From positions 3,658,916-3,722,915 of the forward strand of contig CM060064.1 of the NCBI GenBank assembly GCA_030533445.1: a stretch of 64,000 bases of DNA. The letters run 5' to 3'. Positions 11,201 to 24,101 of this stretch are shown in pieces. The notes under the pieces were generated by a model that made no database searches, was not told the origin of the DNA, and saw only the letters and a program-made list of their open reading frames with translations. Each line of letters begins with the position of its first letter. Position 1 is the first letter of the stretch. The DNA comes from Cyprinodon diabolis (taxonomy: Eukaryota > Chordata > Actinopteri > Cyprinodontiformes > Cyprinodontidae). A program made the position numbers and the translations under genes.

Positions 11201-14200
11201 AATGAGATGGTCATGTTAAGACTGAACCCCAAAAGATAAAGTTTAAAATTAATGCTAGGTTAATAAACCCTGAAATGAGATGGTCATGTTAAGACTATAT
11301 CCCAAAAGATAAAGTTTAAAATTAATGCTGGGTTAATAAACCTTGGAATGAGATGGTCATGTTAAGACTGCATCACAAAAGATAAAGTTTAAAAGATAAA
11401 GTTTAAAAGATAAAGTTTAAAAGATAAAGTTTAAAATTTAAAGTTTAAAATTTAAAGTTTAAAATTTAAAGTTTAAAATTAATGTTAAGTAATAAACCTT
11501 GGAATGAGATGGTCATGTTAAGACTGCATCCCAAAAGAAAAAGTTTGAAATTAATGCTAGGTTAATAAACCCTGAAATGAGATGGTCATGTTAAGACTAT
11601 ATCCCAAAAGATAAAGTTTAAAATTAATGCTAGGTTAATAAACCTTGGAATAAGATGGTCATGTTAAGACTGAATCCCAAAAGATAAAGTTTAAAATTAA
11701 GAGTAGGTTAAAAAACCTTGGAATGAGATGGTCATGTTAAGACTGCATCCCCAAAGATAAAATGCAAAATTAATGCTAGGTTAATAAATCTTGGAATGAG
11801 ATGGTCATGTTAAGACTATATCCCAAAAGATAAAGTTTAAAATTAAAGCTAGGTTAATAAACCCTGAAATGAGATTGTCATGTTAGAACTGCATCACAAA
11901 AGAAAAAGTTTGAAATTAATGCTAGGTTAATAAACCCTGAAATGAGATGGTCATGTTAAGACTATATCCCAAAAGATAAAGTTTAAAATTAATGCTAGGT
12001 TAATAAACCTTGGAATAAGATGGTCATGTTAAGACTGAATCCCAAAAGATAAAGTTTAAAATTAATGCTAGGTTAAAGTTTAAAAGATAAAGTTTAAAAG
12101 ATAAAGTTTAAAAGATAAAGTTTAAAATTTAAAGTTTAAAATTAATGTTAAGTAATAAACCTTGGAATTAGATGGTCATGTTAAGACTGCATCCCAAAAG
12201 AAAAAGTTTAAAATTAAGAGTAGGTTAAAAAAACTTGGAATGAGATGGTCATGTTAAGACTGCATCCCTAAAAATAAAATGCAAAATTAATGCTAGGTTA
12301 ATAAACCCTGAAATGAGATTGTCATGTTAAAACTGCATCACAAAAGATAAAGTTTAAAATTTAAAATTAATGCTAGGTTAATAAACCCTGAAATGAGATG
12401 GTCATGTTAAGACTATATCCCAAAAGATAAAGTTTAAAATTAATGCTAGGTTAATAAACCCTGAAATGAGATGGTCATGTTAAGACTGCATCACAAAAGA
12501 TAATATGCAAAATTAATGCTAGGTTAATAAACCCTGAAATGAGATGGTCATGTTAGAACTGCATCACAAAAGAAAAAGTTTGAAATTAATGCTAGGTTAA
12601 TAAACCCTGAAATGAGATGGTCATGTTAAGACTATATCCCAAAAGATAAAGTTTAAAATTAATGCTGGGTTAATAAACCTTGGAATGAGATGGCCATGTT
12701 AAGACTATATCCCAAAAGATAAAGCTTAAAATTAAGTCTAGGTTAAAAAAAAAAAACATTGGAATGAGATGGTCATGTTAAGACTGCATCACAAAAGATA
12801 AAGTTTAAAATTAATGCTGGGTTAATAAACCTTGGAATGAGATGGTCATGTTAAGACTATATCCCAAAAGATAGAGTTTAAAATTAATGCTAGTTTAATA
12901 AACCTTGGAATGAGATGGTCATATTAAGACTGCATCCCAAAAGATAAAGTTTGAAATTAATGCTAGGTTAAAGTTTAAAAGATAAAGTTTAAAATTAATG
13001 CTAGGTTAAAGTTTAAAAGATAAAGTTTAAAAGATAAAGTTTAAAAGATAAAGTTTAAAATAAATGCTAGGTTAATAAACCTTGGAATGAGATGGTCATG
13101 TTAAGACTATATCCCCAAAGATAAAATGCAAAATTAATGCTAGGTTAATAAACCCTGAAATGAGATGGTCATGTTAAGACTGCATCACAAAAGATAAAGT
13201 TTAAAATTTAAAGTTTAAAATTAATGCTAGGTTAATAAACCCTGAAATGAGATGGTCAAGTTAAGACTGCATCCCCAAAGATAAAATGCAAAATTAATGC
13301 TAGGTTAATAAACCCTGAAATGAGATGCTCATGTTAAGACTGCATCCAAAAAGATAAAGTTTAAAATTAATGCTAGGTTAATAAATCTTGGAATGTGATG
13401 GTCATGTTAAGACTATATCCCAAAAGATAAAGTTTAAAATTAATGCTAGGTTAATAAACCCTGAAATGAGATGGTCATGTTAAGACTGCATCACAAAGAT
13501 AAAGTTTAAAATTAATGTTAGGTTAATAAAACTTGGAATGAGATGGTCATGTTAAGACTATATCCCAAAAGATAGAGTTTAAAATTAATGCTAGTTTAAT
13601 AAACCTTGGAATGAGATGGTCATGTTAAGACTGCATCACAAAAGATAAAGTTTAAAATTAATGCTAGGTTAATAAACCTTGGAATGAGATGGTCATGTTA
13701 AGATTGCATCACAAAAGATAAAGTTTAAAATTAATGCTGGGTTAATAAACCTTGGAATGAGATGGTCATGTTAAGACTATATCCCAAAAGATAGAGTTTA
13801 AAATTAATGCTAGTTTAATAAACCTTGGAATGAGATGGTCATGGTAAGACTGCATCCCAAAAGATAAAGTTTGAAATTAATGCTAGGTTAATAAACCCTG
13901 AAATGAGATGGTCATGGTAAGACTACATCCCAAAAGATAAAGTTTAAAATTAATGCTAGGTTAATAAATCTTGGAATGAGATGGTCATGGTAAGACTATA
14001 TCCCAAAAGATAAAGTTTAAAATTTAAAGTTTAAAATTAATGCTAGGTTAATAAACCCTGAAATGAGATGGTCAAGTTAAGACTGCATCCCCAAAGATAA
14101 AGTTTAAAATTTAAAATTAATGCTAGGTTAATAAACCCTGAAATGAGATGGTCATGTTAAGACTGCATCACAAAAGATAAAGTTTAAAATTAATGCTAGG

Positions 14201-17200
14201 TTAATAAACCTTGGAATGAGATGGTCATGTTAAGATTGCATCACAAAAGATAAAGTTTAAAATTAATGCTGGGTTAATAAACCTTGGAATGAGATGGTCA
14301 TGTTAAGACTATATCCCAAAAGATAGAGTTTAAAATTAATGCTAGTTTAATAAACCTTGGAATGAGATGGTCATGTTAAGACTGCATCCCAAAAGATAAA
14401 GTTTGAAATTAATGCTAGGTTAAAGTTTAAAAGATAAAGTTTAAAATTAATGCTAGGTTAAAGTTTAAAAGATAAAGTTTAAAATTAATGCTAGGTTAAA
14501 GTTTAAAAGATAAAGTTTAAAAGATAAAGTTTAAAAGATAAAGTTTAAAAGATAAAGTTTAAAATTAATGCTAGGTTAATAAACCCTGAAATGAGATGGT
14601 CAAGTTAAGACTGCATCCCCAAAGATAAAATGCAAAATTAATGCTAGGTTAATAAACCCTGAAATGAGATGCTCATGTTAAGACTGCATCACAAAGATAA
14701 AGTTTAAAATTAATGCTAGGTTAATAAAACTTGGAATGAGATGGTCATGTTAAGACTGAACCCCAAAAGATAAAGTTTAAAATTAATGCTAGGTTAATAA
14801 ACCCTGAAATGAGATGGTCATGTTAGAACTGCATCACAAAAGATAAAGTTTAAAATTAATGCTGGGTTAATAAACCTTGGAATGAGATGGTCATGTTAAG
14901 ACTATATCCCAAAAGATAGAGTTTAAAATTAATGCTAGTTTAATAAACCTTGGAATGAGATGGTCATGTTAAGACTGCATCACAAAAGATAAAGTTTAAA
15001 ATTAATGCTAGGTTAAAGTTTAAAAGATAAAGTTTAAAAGATAAAGTTTAAAAGATAAAGTTTAAAAGATAAAGTTTAAAATTTAAAGTTTAAAATTTAT
15101 AGTTTAAAATTAATTTTAAGTAATAAACCTTGGAATGAGATGGTCATGTTAAGACTGCATCCCAAAAGAAAAAGTTTGAAATTAATGCTAGGTTAATAAA
15201 CCCTGAAATGAGATGGTCATGTTAAGACCATATCCCAAAAGAAAAAGTTTAAAATTAAGAGTAGGTTAAAAAACCTTGGAATGAGATGGTCATGTTAAGA
15301 CTGTATCCCCAAAGATAAAGTTTAAAATTTAAAGTTTAAAATTAATGCTAGGTTAATAAACCCTGAAATGAGATGGTCAAGTTAAGACTGCATCCCCAAA
15401 GATAAAGTTTAAAATTTTAAGTTTAAAATTAATGTTAGGTAATAAACCCTGAAATGAGATTGTCATGTTAAGACTGCATCACAAAAGATAAAGTTTAAAA
15501 TTAATGCTAGGTTAATAAACCCTGAAATGAGATGGTCAAGTTAAGACTGCATCCCCAAAGATAAAATGCAAAATTAATGCTAGGTTAATAAACCCTGAAA
15601 TGAGATGGTCATGGTAAGACTATATCCCAAAAGATAAAGTTTAAAATTTTAAGTTTAAAATTAAGGTTAGGTAATAAACCTTGAAATGAGATGGTCATGT
15701 TAAGACTATATCCCAAAAGATAAAGTTTAAAATCAATGCTAGGTTAATAAACCCTGAAATGAGATGGTCATGTTAAGACTGCATCACAAAAGATAAAGTT
15801 TAAAATTAATGCTAGCTTAATAAACCTTGGAATGAGATGGTCATGTTAAGACTGCATCCCCAAAGATAATATGCAAAATTAATGCTAGGTTAATAAAACT
15901 TGGAATGAGATCGTCATGTTAAGACTGAACCCCAAAAGATAAAGTTTAAAATTAATGCTAGGTTAATAAACCCTGAAATGAGATGGTCATGTTAAGACTG
16001 AACCCCAAAAGATGAAGTTTAAAAGATGAAGTTTAAAAGATGAAGTTTAAAAGATGAAGTTTAAAAGATGAAGTTTAAAATTTAAAGTTTAAAATTTAAA
16101 GTTTAAAATTAATGCTAGGTTAATAAACCCTGAAATGAGATGGTCAAGTTAAGACTGCATCCCCAAAGATAAAGTTTAAAATTTTAAGTTTAAAATTAAT
16201 GTTAGGTAATAAACCCTGAAATGAGATTGTCATGTTAAGACTGCATCACAAAAGATAAAGTTTAAAAATAATGCTAGGTCAATAAACCCTGAAATGAGAT
16301 GGTCAATTAAGACTGCATCCCCAAAGATAAAATGCAAAATTAATGCTAGGTTAATAAACCCTGAAATGAGATGGTCATGGTAAGACTATATCCCAAAAGA
16401 TAAAGTTTAAAATCAATGCTAGGTTAATAAACCCTGAAATGAGATGGTCATGTTAAGACTGCATCAAAAAAGATAAAGTTTAAAATTAATGCTAGGTTAA
16501 TAAACCTTGGAATGAGATGGTCATGTTAAGACTGCATCCCCAAAGATAATATGCAAAATTAATGCTAGGTTAATAAAACTTGGAATGAGATGGTCATGTT
16601 AAGACTGAACCCCAAAAGATAAAGTTTAAAATTAATGCTAGGTTAATAAACCCTGAAATGAGATGGTCATGTTAAGACTATATCCCAAAAGATAAAGTTT
16701 AAAATTAATGCTGGGTTAATAAACCTTGGAATGAGATGGTCATGTTAAGACTGCATCACAAAAGATAAAGTTTAAAAGATAAAGTTTAAAAGATAAAGTT
16801 TAAAAGATAAAGTTTAAAATTTAAAGTTTAAAATTTAAAGTTTAAAATTTAAAGTTTAAAATTAATGTTAAGTAATAAACCTTGGAATGAGATGGTCATG
16901 TTAAGACTGCATCCCAAAAGAAAAAGTTTGAAATTAATGCTAGGTTAATAAACCCTGAAATGAGATGGTCATGTTAAGACTATATCCCAAAAGATAAAGT
17001 TTAAAATTAATGCTAGGTTAATAAACCTTGGAATAAGATGGTCATGTTAAGACTGAATCCCAAAAGATAAAGTTTAAAATTAAGAGTAGGTTAAAAAACC
17101 TTGGAATGAGATGGTCATGTTAAGACTGCATCCCCAAAGATAAAATGCAAAATTAATGCTAGGTTAATAAATCTTGGAATGAGATGGTCATGTTAAGACT

Positions 17201-20200
17201 ATATCCCAAAAGATAAAGTTTAAAATTAAAGCTAGGTTAATAAACCCTGAAATGAGATTGTCATGTTAGAACTGCATCACAAAAGAAAAAGTTTGAAATT
17301 AATGCTAGGTTAATAAACCCTGAAATGAGATGGTCATGTTAAGACTATATCCCAAAAGATAAAGTTTAAAATTAATGCTAGGTTAATAAACCTTGGAATA
17401 AGATGGTCATGTTAAGACTGAATCCCAAAAGATAAAGTTTAAAATTAATGCTAGGTTAAAGTTTAAAAGATAAAGTTTAAAAGATAAAGTTTAAAAGATA
17501 AAGTTTAAAAGATAAAGTTTAAAATTTAAAGTTTAAAATTAATGTTAAGTAATAAACCTTGGAATGAGATGGTCATGTTAAGACTGCATCCCAAAAGAAA
17601 AAGTTTAAAATTAAGAGTAGGTTAAAAAAACTTGGAATGAGATGGTCATGTTAAGACTGCATCCCCAAAAATAAAATGCAAAATTAATGCTAGGTTAATA
17701 AACCCTGAAATGAGATTGTCATGTTAAGACTGCATCACAAAAGATAAAGTTTAAAATTAATGCTAGGTTAATAAACCCTGAAATGAGATGGTCAAGTTAA
17801 GACTGCATCCCCAAAGATAAAATGCAAAATTAATGCTAGGTTAATAAACCCTGAAATGAGATGGTCATGGTAAGACTATATCCCAAAAGATAAAGTTTAA
17901 AATTTTAAGTTTAAAATTAATGTTAGGTAATAAACCTTGAAATGAGATGGTCATGTTAAGACTATATCCCAAAAGATAAAGTTTAAAATCAATGCTAGGT
18001 TAATAAACCCTGAAATGAGATGGTCATGTTAAGACTGCATCACAAAAGATAAAGTTTAAAATTAATGCTAGGTTAATAAACCTTGGAATGAGATGGTCAT
18101 GTTAAGACTGCATCCCCAAAGATAATATGCAAAATGAATGCTAGGTTAATAAAACTTGGAATGAGATCGTCATGTTAAGACTGAACCCCAAAAGAAAGTT
18201 TAAAATTAATGCTAGGTTAATAAACCCTGAAATGAGATGGTCATGTTAAGACTATATCCCAAAAGATAAAGTTTAAAATTAATGCTGGGTTAATAAACCT
18301 TGGAATGAGATGGTCATGTTAAGACTGCATCACAAAAGATAAAGTTTAAAATTAATGCTAGGTTAAAGTTTAGAAGATAAAGTTTAAAAGATAAAGTTTA
18401 AAAGATGAAGTTTAAAAGATGAAGTTTAAAAGATGAAGTTTAAAAGATGAAGTTTAAAATTTAAAGTTTAAAATTAATGTTAAGTAATAAACCTTGGAAT
18501 GAGATGGTCATGTTAAGACTGCATCCCAAAAGAAAAAGTTTGAAATTAATGCTAGGTTAAAATTTAAAAGATAAAGTTTAAAATTAATGCTAGGTTAAAG
18601 TTTAAAAGATAAAGTTTAAAAGATAAAGTTTAAAAGATAAAGTTTAAAATAAATGCTAGGTTAATAAACCTTGGAATGAGATGGTCATGTTAAGACTATA
18701 TCCCCAAAGATAAAATGCAAAATTAATGCTAGGTTAATAAACCCTGAAATGAGATGGTCATGTTAAGACTGCATCACAAAGATAAAGTTTAAAATTAATG
18801 CTAGGTTAATAAAACTTGGAATGAGATGGTCATGTTAAGACTATATCCCAAAAGATAGAGTTTAAAATTAATGCTAGTTTAATAAACCTTGGAATGAGAT
18901 GGTCATGTTAAGACTGCATCACAAAAGATAAAGTTTAAAATTAATGCTAGGTTAATAAACCTTGGAATGAGATGGTCATGTTAAGATTGCATCACAAAAG
19001 GTAAAGTTTAAAATTAATGCTGGGTTAATAAACCTTGGAATGAGATGGTCATGTTAAGACTGCATCACAAAAGATAAAGTTTAAAATTAATGCTAGGTTA
19101 ATAAACCTTGGAATGAGATGGTCATGTTAAGATTGCATCACAAAAGATAAAGTTTAAAATTAATGCTAGGTTAATAAACCTTGGAATGAGATGGTCATGT
19201 TAAGATTGCATCACAAAAGATAAAGTTTAAAATTAATGCTGGGTTAATAAACCTTGGAATGAGATGGTCATGTTAAGACTGCATCCCAAAAGATAAAGTT
19301 TGAAATTAATGCTAGGTTAATAAACCCTGAAATGAGATGGTCATGTTAAGACTGCATCACAAAATATAACGTTTAAAATTAATGCTAGGTTAATAAACCC
19401 TGAAATGAGATGGTCATGGTAAGACTACATCCCAAAAGATAAAGTTTAAAATTAATGCTAGGTTAATAAATCTTGGAATGAGATGGTCATGGTAAGACTA
19501 TATCCCAAAAGATAAAGTTTAAAATTTAAAGTTTAAAATTAATGCTAGGTTAATAAACCCTGAAATGAGATGGTCAAGTTAAGACTGCATCCCCAAAGAT
19601 AAAGTTTAAAATTTAAAATTAATGCTAGGTTAATAAACCCTGAAATGAGATGGTCATGTTAAGACTATATCCCAAAAGATAAAGTTTAAAATTAATGCTA
19701 GGTTAAAGTTTAAAAGATAGTTTAAAATTAATGCTAGGTTAAAGTTTAAAAGATAAAGTTTAAAATTAATGCTAGGTTAAAGTTTAAAAGATAAAGTTTA
19801 AAATTAATGCTAGGTTAAAGTTTAAAAGATAAAGTTTAAAAGATAAAGTTTAAAAGATAAAGTTTAAAAGATAAAGTTTAAAAGATAAAGTTTAAAATTA
19901 ATGCTAGGTTAATAAACCCTGAAATGAGATGGTCAAGTTAAGACTGCATCCCCAAAGATAAAATGCAAAATTAATGCTAGGTTAATAAACCCTGAAATGA
20001 GATGCTCATGTTAAGACTGCATCACAAAGATAAAGTTTAAAATTAATGCTAGGTTAATAAAACTTGGAATGAGATGGTCATGTTAAGACTGAACCCCAAA
20101 AGATAAAGTTTAAAATTAATGCTAGGTTAATAAACCCTGAAATGAGATGGTCATGTTAGAACTGCATCACAAAAGATAAAGTTTAAAATTAATGCTAGTT

Positions 20201-22264
20201 TAATAAACCTTGGAATGAGATGGTCATGTTAAGACTGCATCACAAAAGATAAAGTTTAAAATTAATGCTAGGTTAAAGTTTAAAAGATAAAGTTTAAAAG
20301 ATAAAGTTTAAAAGATAAAGTTTAAAATTTAAAGTTTAAAATTTAAAGTTTAAAATTAATGTTAAGTAATAAACCTTGGAATGAGATGGTCATGTTAAGA
20401 CTGCATCCCAAAAGAAAAAGTTTAAAATTAAGAGTAGGTTAAAAAACCTTGGAATGAGATGGTCATGTTAAGACTGTATCCCCAAAGATAAAGTTTAAAA
20501 TTTAAAGTTTAAAATTAATGCTAGGTTAATAAACCCTGAAATGAGATGGTCAAGTTAAGACTGCATCACAAAAGATAAAGTTTAAAATTAATGCTAGGTT
20601 AATAAACCCTGAAATGAGATGGTCAAGTTAAGACTGCATCCCCAAAGATAAAATGCAAAATTAATGCTAGGTTAATAAACCCTGAAATGAGATGGTCATG
20701 GTAAGACTATATCCCAAAAGATAAAGTTTAAAATTTTAAGTTTAAAATTAATGTTAGGTAATAAATCTTGAAATGAGATGGTCATGTTAAGACTGCATCA
20801 CAAAAGATAAAGTTTAAAATTAATGCTAGGTTAATAAATCTTGGAATGAGATGGTCATGTTAAGACTGCATCCCCAAAGATAATATGCAAAATTAATGCT
20901 AGGTTAATAAAACTTGGAATGAGATCGTCATGTTAAGACTGAACCCCAAAAGATGAAGTTTAAAATTAATGCTAGGTTAATAAACCCTGAAATGAGATGG
21001 TCATGTTAAGACTGAACCCCAAAAGATAAAGTTTAAAATTAATGCTAGGTTAATAAACCCTGAAATGAGATGGTCATGTTAAGACTATATCCCAAAAGAT
21101 AAAGTTTAAAATTAATGCTGGGTTAATAAACCTTGGAATGAGATGGTCATGTTAAGACTGCATCACAAAAGATAAAGTTTAAAATTAATGCTAGGTTAAT
21201 AAACCTTGGAATGAGATGGTCATGTTAAGACTGCATCCCCAAAGATAATATGCAAAATTAATGCTAGGTTAATAAAACTTGGAATGAGATGGTCATGTTA
21301 AGACTGAACCCCAAAAGATAAAGTTTAAAATTAATGCTAGGTTAATAAACCCTGAAATGAGATGGTCATGTTAAGACTATATCCCAAAAGAAAAAGTTTA
21401 AAATTAAGTGTAGGTTAAAAAACCTTGGAATGAGATGGTCATGTTAAGACTATATCCCAAAAGATAAAGTTTAAAATTAATGCTAGGTTAATAAACCTTG
21501 GAATGAGATGGTCATGTTAAGACTATATCCCAAAAGAAAAAGTTTAAAAGTGTAGGTTAATAAACCTTGGAATGAGATGGTCATGTTAAGGCTGCATCCC
21601 AAAAGATAAAATGCAAAATTAATGCTAGGTTAATAAACCTTGGAATGAGATGGTCATGTTAAGACTGCATCCCCAAAGATAAAATGCAAAATTAGTGCTA
21701 GGTTAATAAACCCTGAAATGAGATGGTCATGTTAAGACTGCATCACAAAAGAAAAAGTTTGAAATTAATGCTAGGTTAATAAACCCTGAAATCAGATGGT
21801 CATGTTAAGACTGCATCACAAAAGGTAAAGTTTAAAATTAAGTCTAGGTTAAAAAAAAAACATTGGAATGAGATGGTCATGTTAAGACTGCATCACAAAA
21901 GGTAAAGTTTAAAATTAAGTCTAGGTTAAAAAAAAAAACCCTGAAATGAGATGGTCATGTTAAGACTGCATCTCAAAAGATAAAGTTTAAAATTAATGCT
22001 AGGTTAATAAACCTTGGAATGAGATGGTCATGTTAAGACAGCATTCCCAAAGATAAAATGCAAAATTAATGCTAGGTTAATAAACCCTGAAATGAGATGG
22101 TCATGTTAAGACTGCATCACAAAAGGTAAAGTTTAAAATTAAGTCTAGGCTAAAAAACCTTGGAATGAGATGGTCATGTTAAGACTATATCCCAAAAGAT
22201 AAAGTTTAAAATGTAAAGTTTAAAATTAATGTTAGGTAATAAACCGTGAAATTAGATGGTCATG
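8237..22264 (+). repeat. 73-bp A+T-rich satellite array with higher-order repeats
   Basis: Head-to-tail monomers of 73 bp: the landmark GAGATGG falls at 11058, 11131 and 11204. Each monomer runs from AAAGTTTAAAATTAATGCTA through GAGATGGTCATGTTAAGACT to a variable end (CATCACAAAAGAT, CATCCCCAAAGAT, TATATCCCAAAAGAT or GAACCCCAAAAGAT). Two middle variants alternate, ACCCTGAAATG and ACCTTGGAATG. Short runs of 14-mers (AAAGTTTAAAAGAT) interrupt the array at, for example, 8950-9030, 9890-10060, 11390-11480, 14410-14565 and 19690-19895. At ~14 kb there must be well over 150 monomers. No open reading frame of note occurs. Confidence 0.95.
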
Positions 22265-22774
22265 TTAAAGCTACAGTGTGTAACTTTTAGCGACATCTAG
22301 CGGTCAGACTGCAGCAACATGAACATCTCCCCCCCACCGCTTCTCCTCCCCAACAGTACGGCGAGCGTTACGGGACAAAATGTCTTCCACGACGTCCGCA
22401 TCACCTACCTTCTCAAGTGATGAGGTTTGTTTACATAGATAATTTTACAGATAGTATTTCATTAGTCTGTGTAGGGTATAGATTTCATGTAGACTTAAGA
22501 TAATTAATATACCCGTTATTTTTTCTACATCATTGTGACGTTTTGGCGATCTCGCAATCGCTAGTTTGTTGGCTCTGCGCTGCCGTAGCGCAAAGCTGTC
22601 TGCCTCCATGGCTGCGAGACCCGCTCCTATGTAATTATAAATAACGAATTCTAAGGCAACGCAAATATTAAGGTTAAGAGGCTGAGCTCGTAGATGATGA
22701 TAAATAACAGTTATGTATAATATATTACATTTCTGACTGTATATCCCTGTAATTATTACACACTGTAGCTTTAA
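22265..22774. mobile_element. TTAA-flanked non-autonomous DNA transposon (MITE)
   Basis: A 502-bp insert (22269-22770) interrupts a satellite monomer. The monomer text CATGTTAAGACTGCATCC is split at TTAA, and TTAA appears on both sides (22265-22268, 22771-22774). The ends are perfect 15-bp inverted repeats, AGCTACAGTGTGTAA and TTACACACTGTAGCT. There is no transposase frame. A duplicated TTAA target is the mark of the piggyBac and Kolobok superfamilies; which of the two is not decided here. Confidence 0.92.
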
Positions 22775-22900
22775 GACTGCATCCTAAAAGGTAAAGTTTA
22801 AAATTAAGTGTAGGTTAATAAACCTTGAAATGAGATGGTCATGTTAAGACTATATCACAAAAGATAAAGTTTAAAATTTAAAGTTTAAAATTAATGTTAT
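22775..22900 (+). repeat. Distal end of the 73-bp satellite
   Basis: The array resumes after the TTAA insertion with GACTGCATCC, and runs through one more recognisable monomer and a GTTTAAAATTTAAAG pair. It then decays at about 22900 into unique sequence with a last faint match (GTCATGTTAGGACAT at 22926). Confidence 0.85.
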
Positions 22901-23040
22901 TCAAGAGGATCTATTATGGTAGTTGTCATGTTAGGACATAATGTCAAACCTACAAAATTTTATTATTAGTTTATCGAACTTGGGTTTTTATTATTATTAT
23001 TAAAAGACAAGATATGGGCTGGAGGGGGAGCTGTATATAA

Positions 23041-23243
23041 TTGAAGATAAACATAAATTTTAATTTTAGAATTTTAGATCAATGGAGGAAGCAGAGTCAG
23101 GGTAGGCCGCCCTGGAATGGCCTAAGCCGACCCCCACCGGTCTGGCATGTAAACTCCGCCTCCTCCACTCCCTACAGTTCTAAACTGAGGGAAGGGAGGT
23201 AGGTAGAGGGAAACCTTTAATAAATCTATATTTTTTTAGGTCT
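23041..23243 (+). repeat. Right copy of direct repeat flanking the satellite
   Basis: Homologous over about 195 bp to 7191-7385, in the same orientation, from TTGAAGATAA through CAATGGAGGAAGCAGAGTCA to the T-run and AGGTCTA. A further short local repeat (GGTTTTTATTA...GACAAGATATGG) brackets this copy at 22985 and 23263. Confidence 0.85.
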
Positions 23244-23249
23244 ATTAAA

Positions 23250-24100
23250 GGTATATACACTTCGGTTTTTATTAAAGGGCAAGATATGGACTAGAGATGA
23301 AACTGTACTAAACAAGTCATAAGCTGTCCCTTATTCTGTTCTGAACTGAAACAGCATCAAGAGTCACACCTCTAAACTAATGAACACATCCTCAGTAGTG
23401 GACCTTGGGGTCACAGTGTTTCAGCCATTATCACTAGACACTCTACCCAAGGGAGGCCCAGACAGGGTTGATCAAATCCTGCTGTGTGTTCATATTCTAA
23501 TCTCAATCTCATATCTGGTGTCAGTAACCAATCCAACTAAATCTTAATCCAGTATCAAAGCCAGGGTTGTGTAACCAATCACATCCAAAGAGAAAATTGT
23601 AAGGGGACTATAGTTAATCTAAGGGTCTTCTACCAGGGATTATGTAAAGGAAATTATAAGAAAATAGAGCTATGCTTCTATAAAGGTTACCAGGAGTAGA
23701 AGTAGTCCCTCACAAGAAGTTACCCACAAAACCCACGAGCCCAGGCCATGGTGCATACATACCTATGTTTGGGTTAGGGTGAGGGTTCTGGGGCAAGGGA
23801 ACAAGGAACTGGATAACCCAACCCTCCCCCCCACCCCTCCTCGATGCACGCGCACGCATCCGACCACAGGTGTTTTCCCCAGGGCTGTTCCTCCATCTGT
23901 CCATGAGGCCACAGCCCACAATCATCTGTAGTCTGGGGATCCAGATGTGTTCCCTTCTGTGCTGTGGACCAAAAATAGGTTTTATCATCATCCTTAATAC
24001 ACAATAAATCATAAATACAGAACAACATCACCCTGCGTCCCTGTCATCTTCCTCTCTCAGGAGAGATCTAATGGGGCAATTGTTTTTCCTCCTTCTGAGC
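23250..24100. other. Non-coding, unassigned
   Basis: No supported gene. The antisense frames at 23710-24031 overlap each other, are rich in low-complexity residues and have no domain. The stretch could be the 3' untranslated part of the antisense element at 24102-25811, but I see no terminal tail that proves it. Confidence 0.35.
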
Positions 24101-24101
24101 C

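Noticed and set aside
8237..22264. Regular repeats resembling a CRISPR array
   Set aside because: Units are contiguous 73-bp monomers without unique spacers, the genome is vertebrate, and there are no cas genes.
23710..24031. Overlapping antisense frames of 85 and 100 codons
   Set aside because: Low-complexity composition, two frames over the same bases, no domain and no credible start context.
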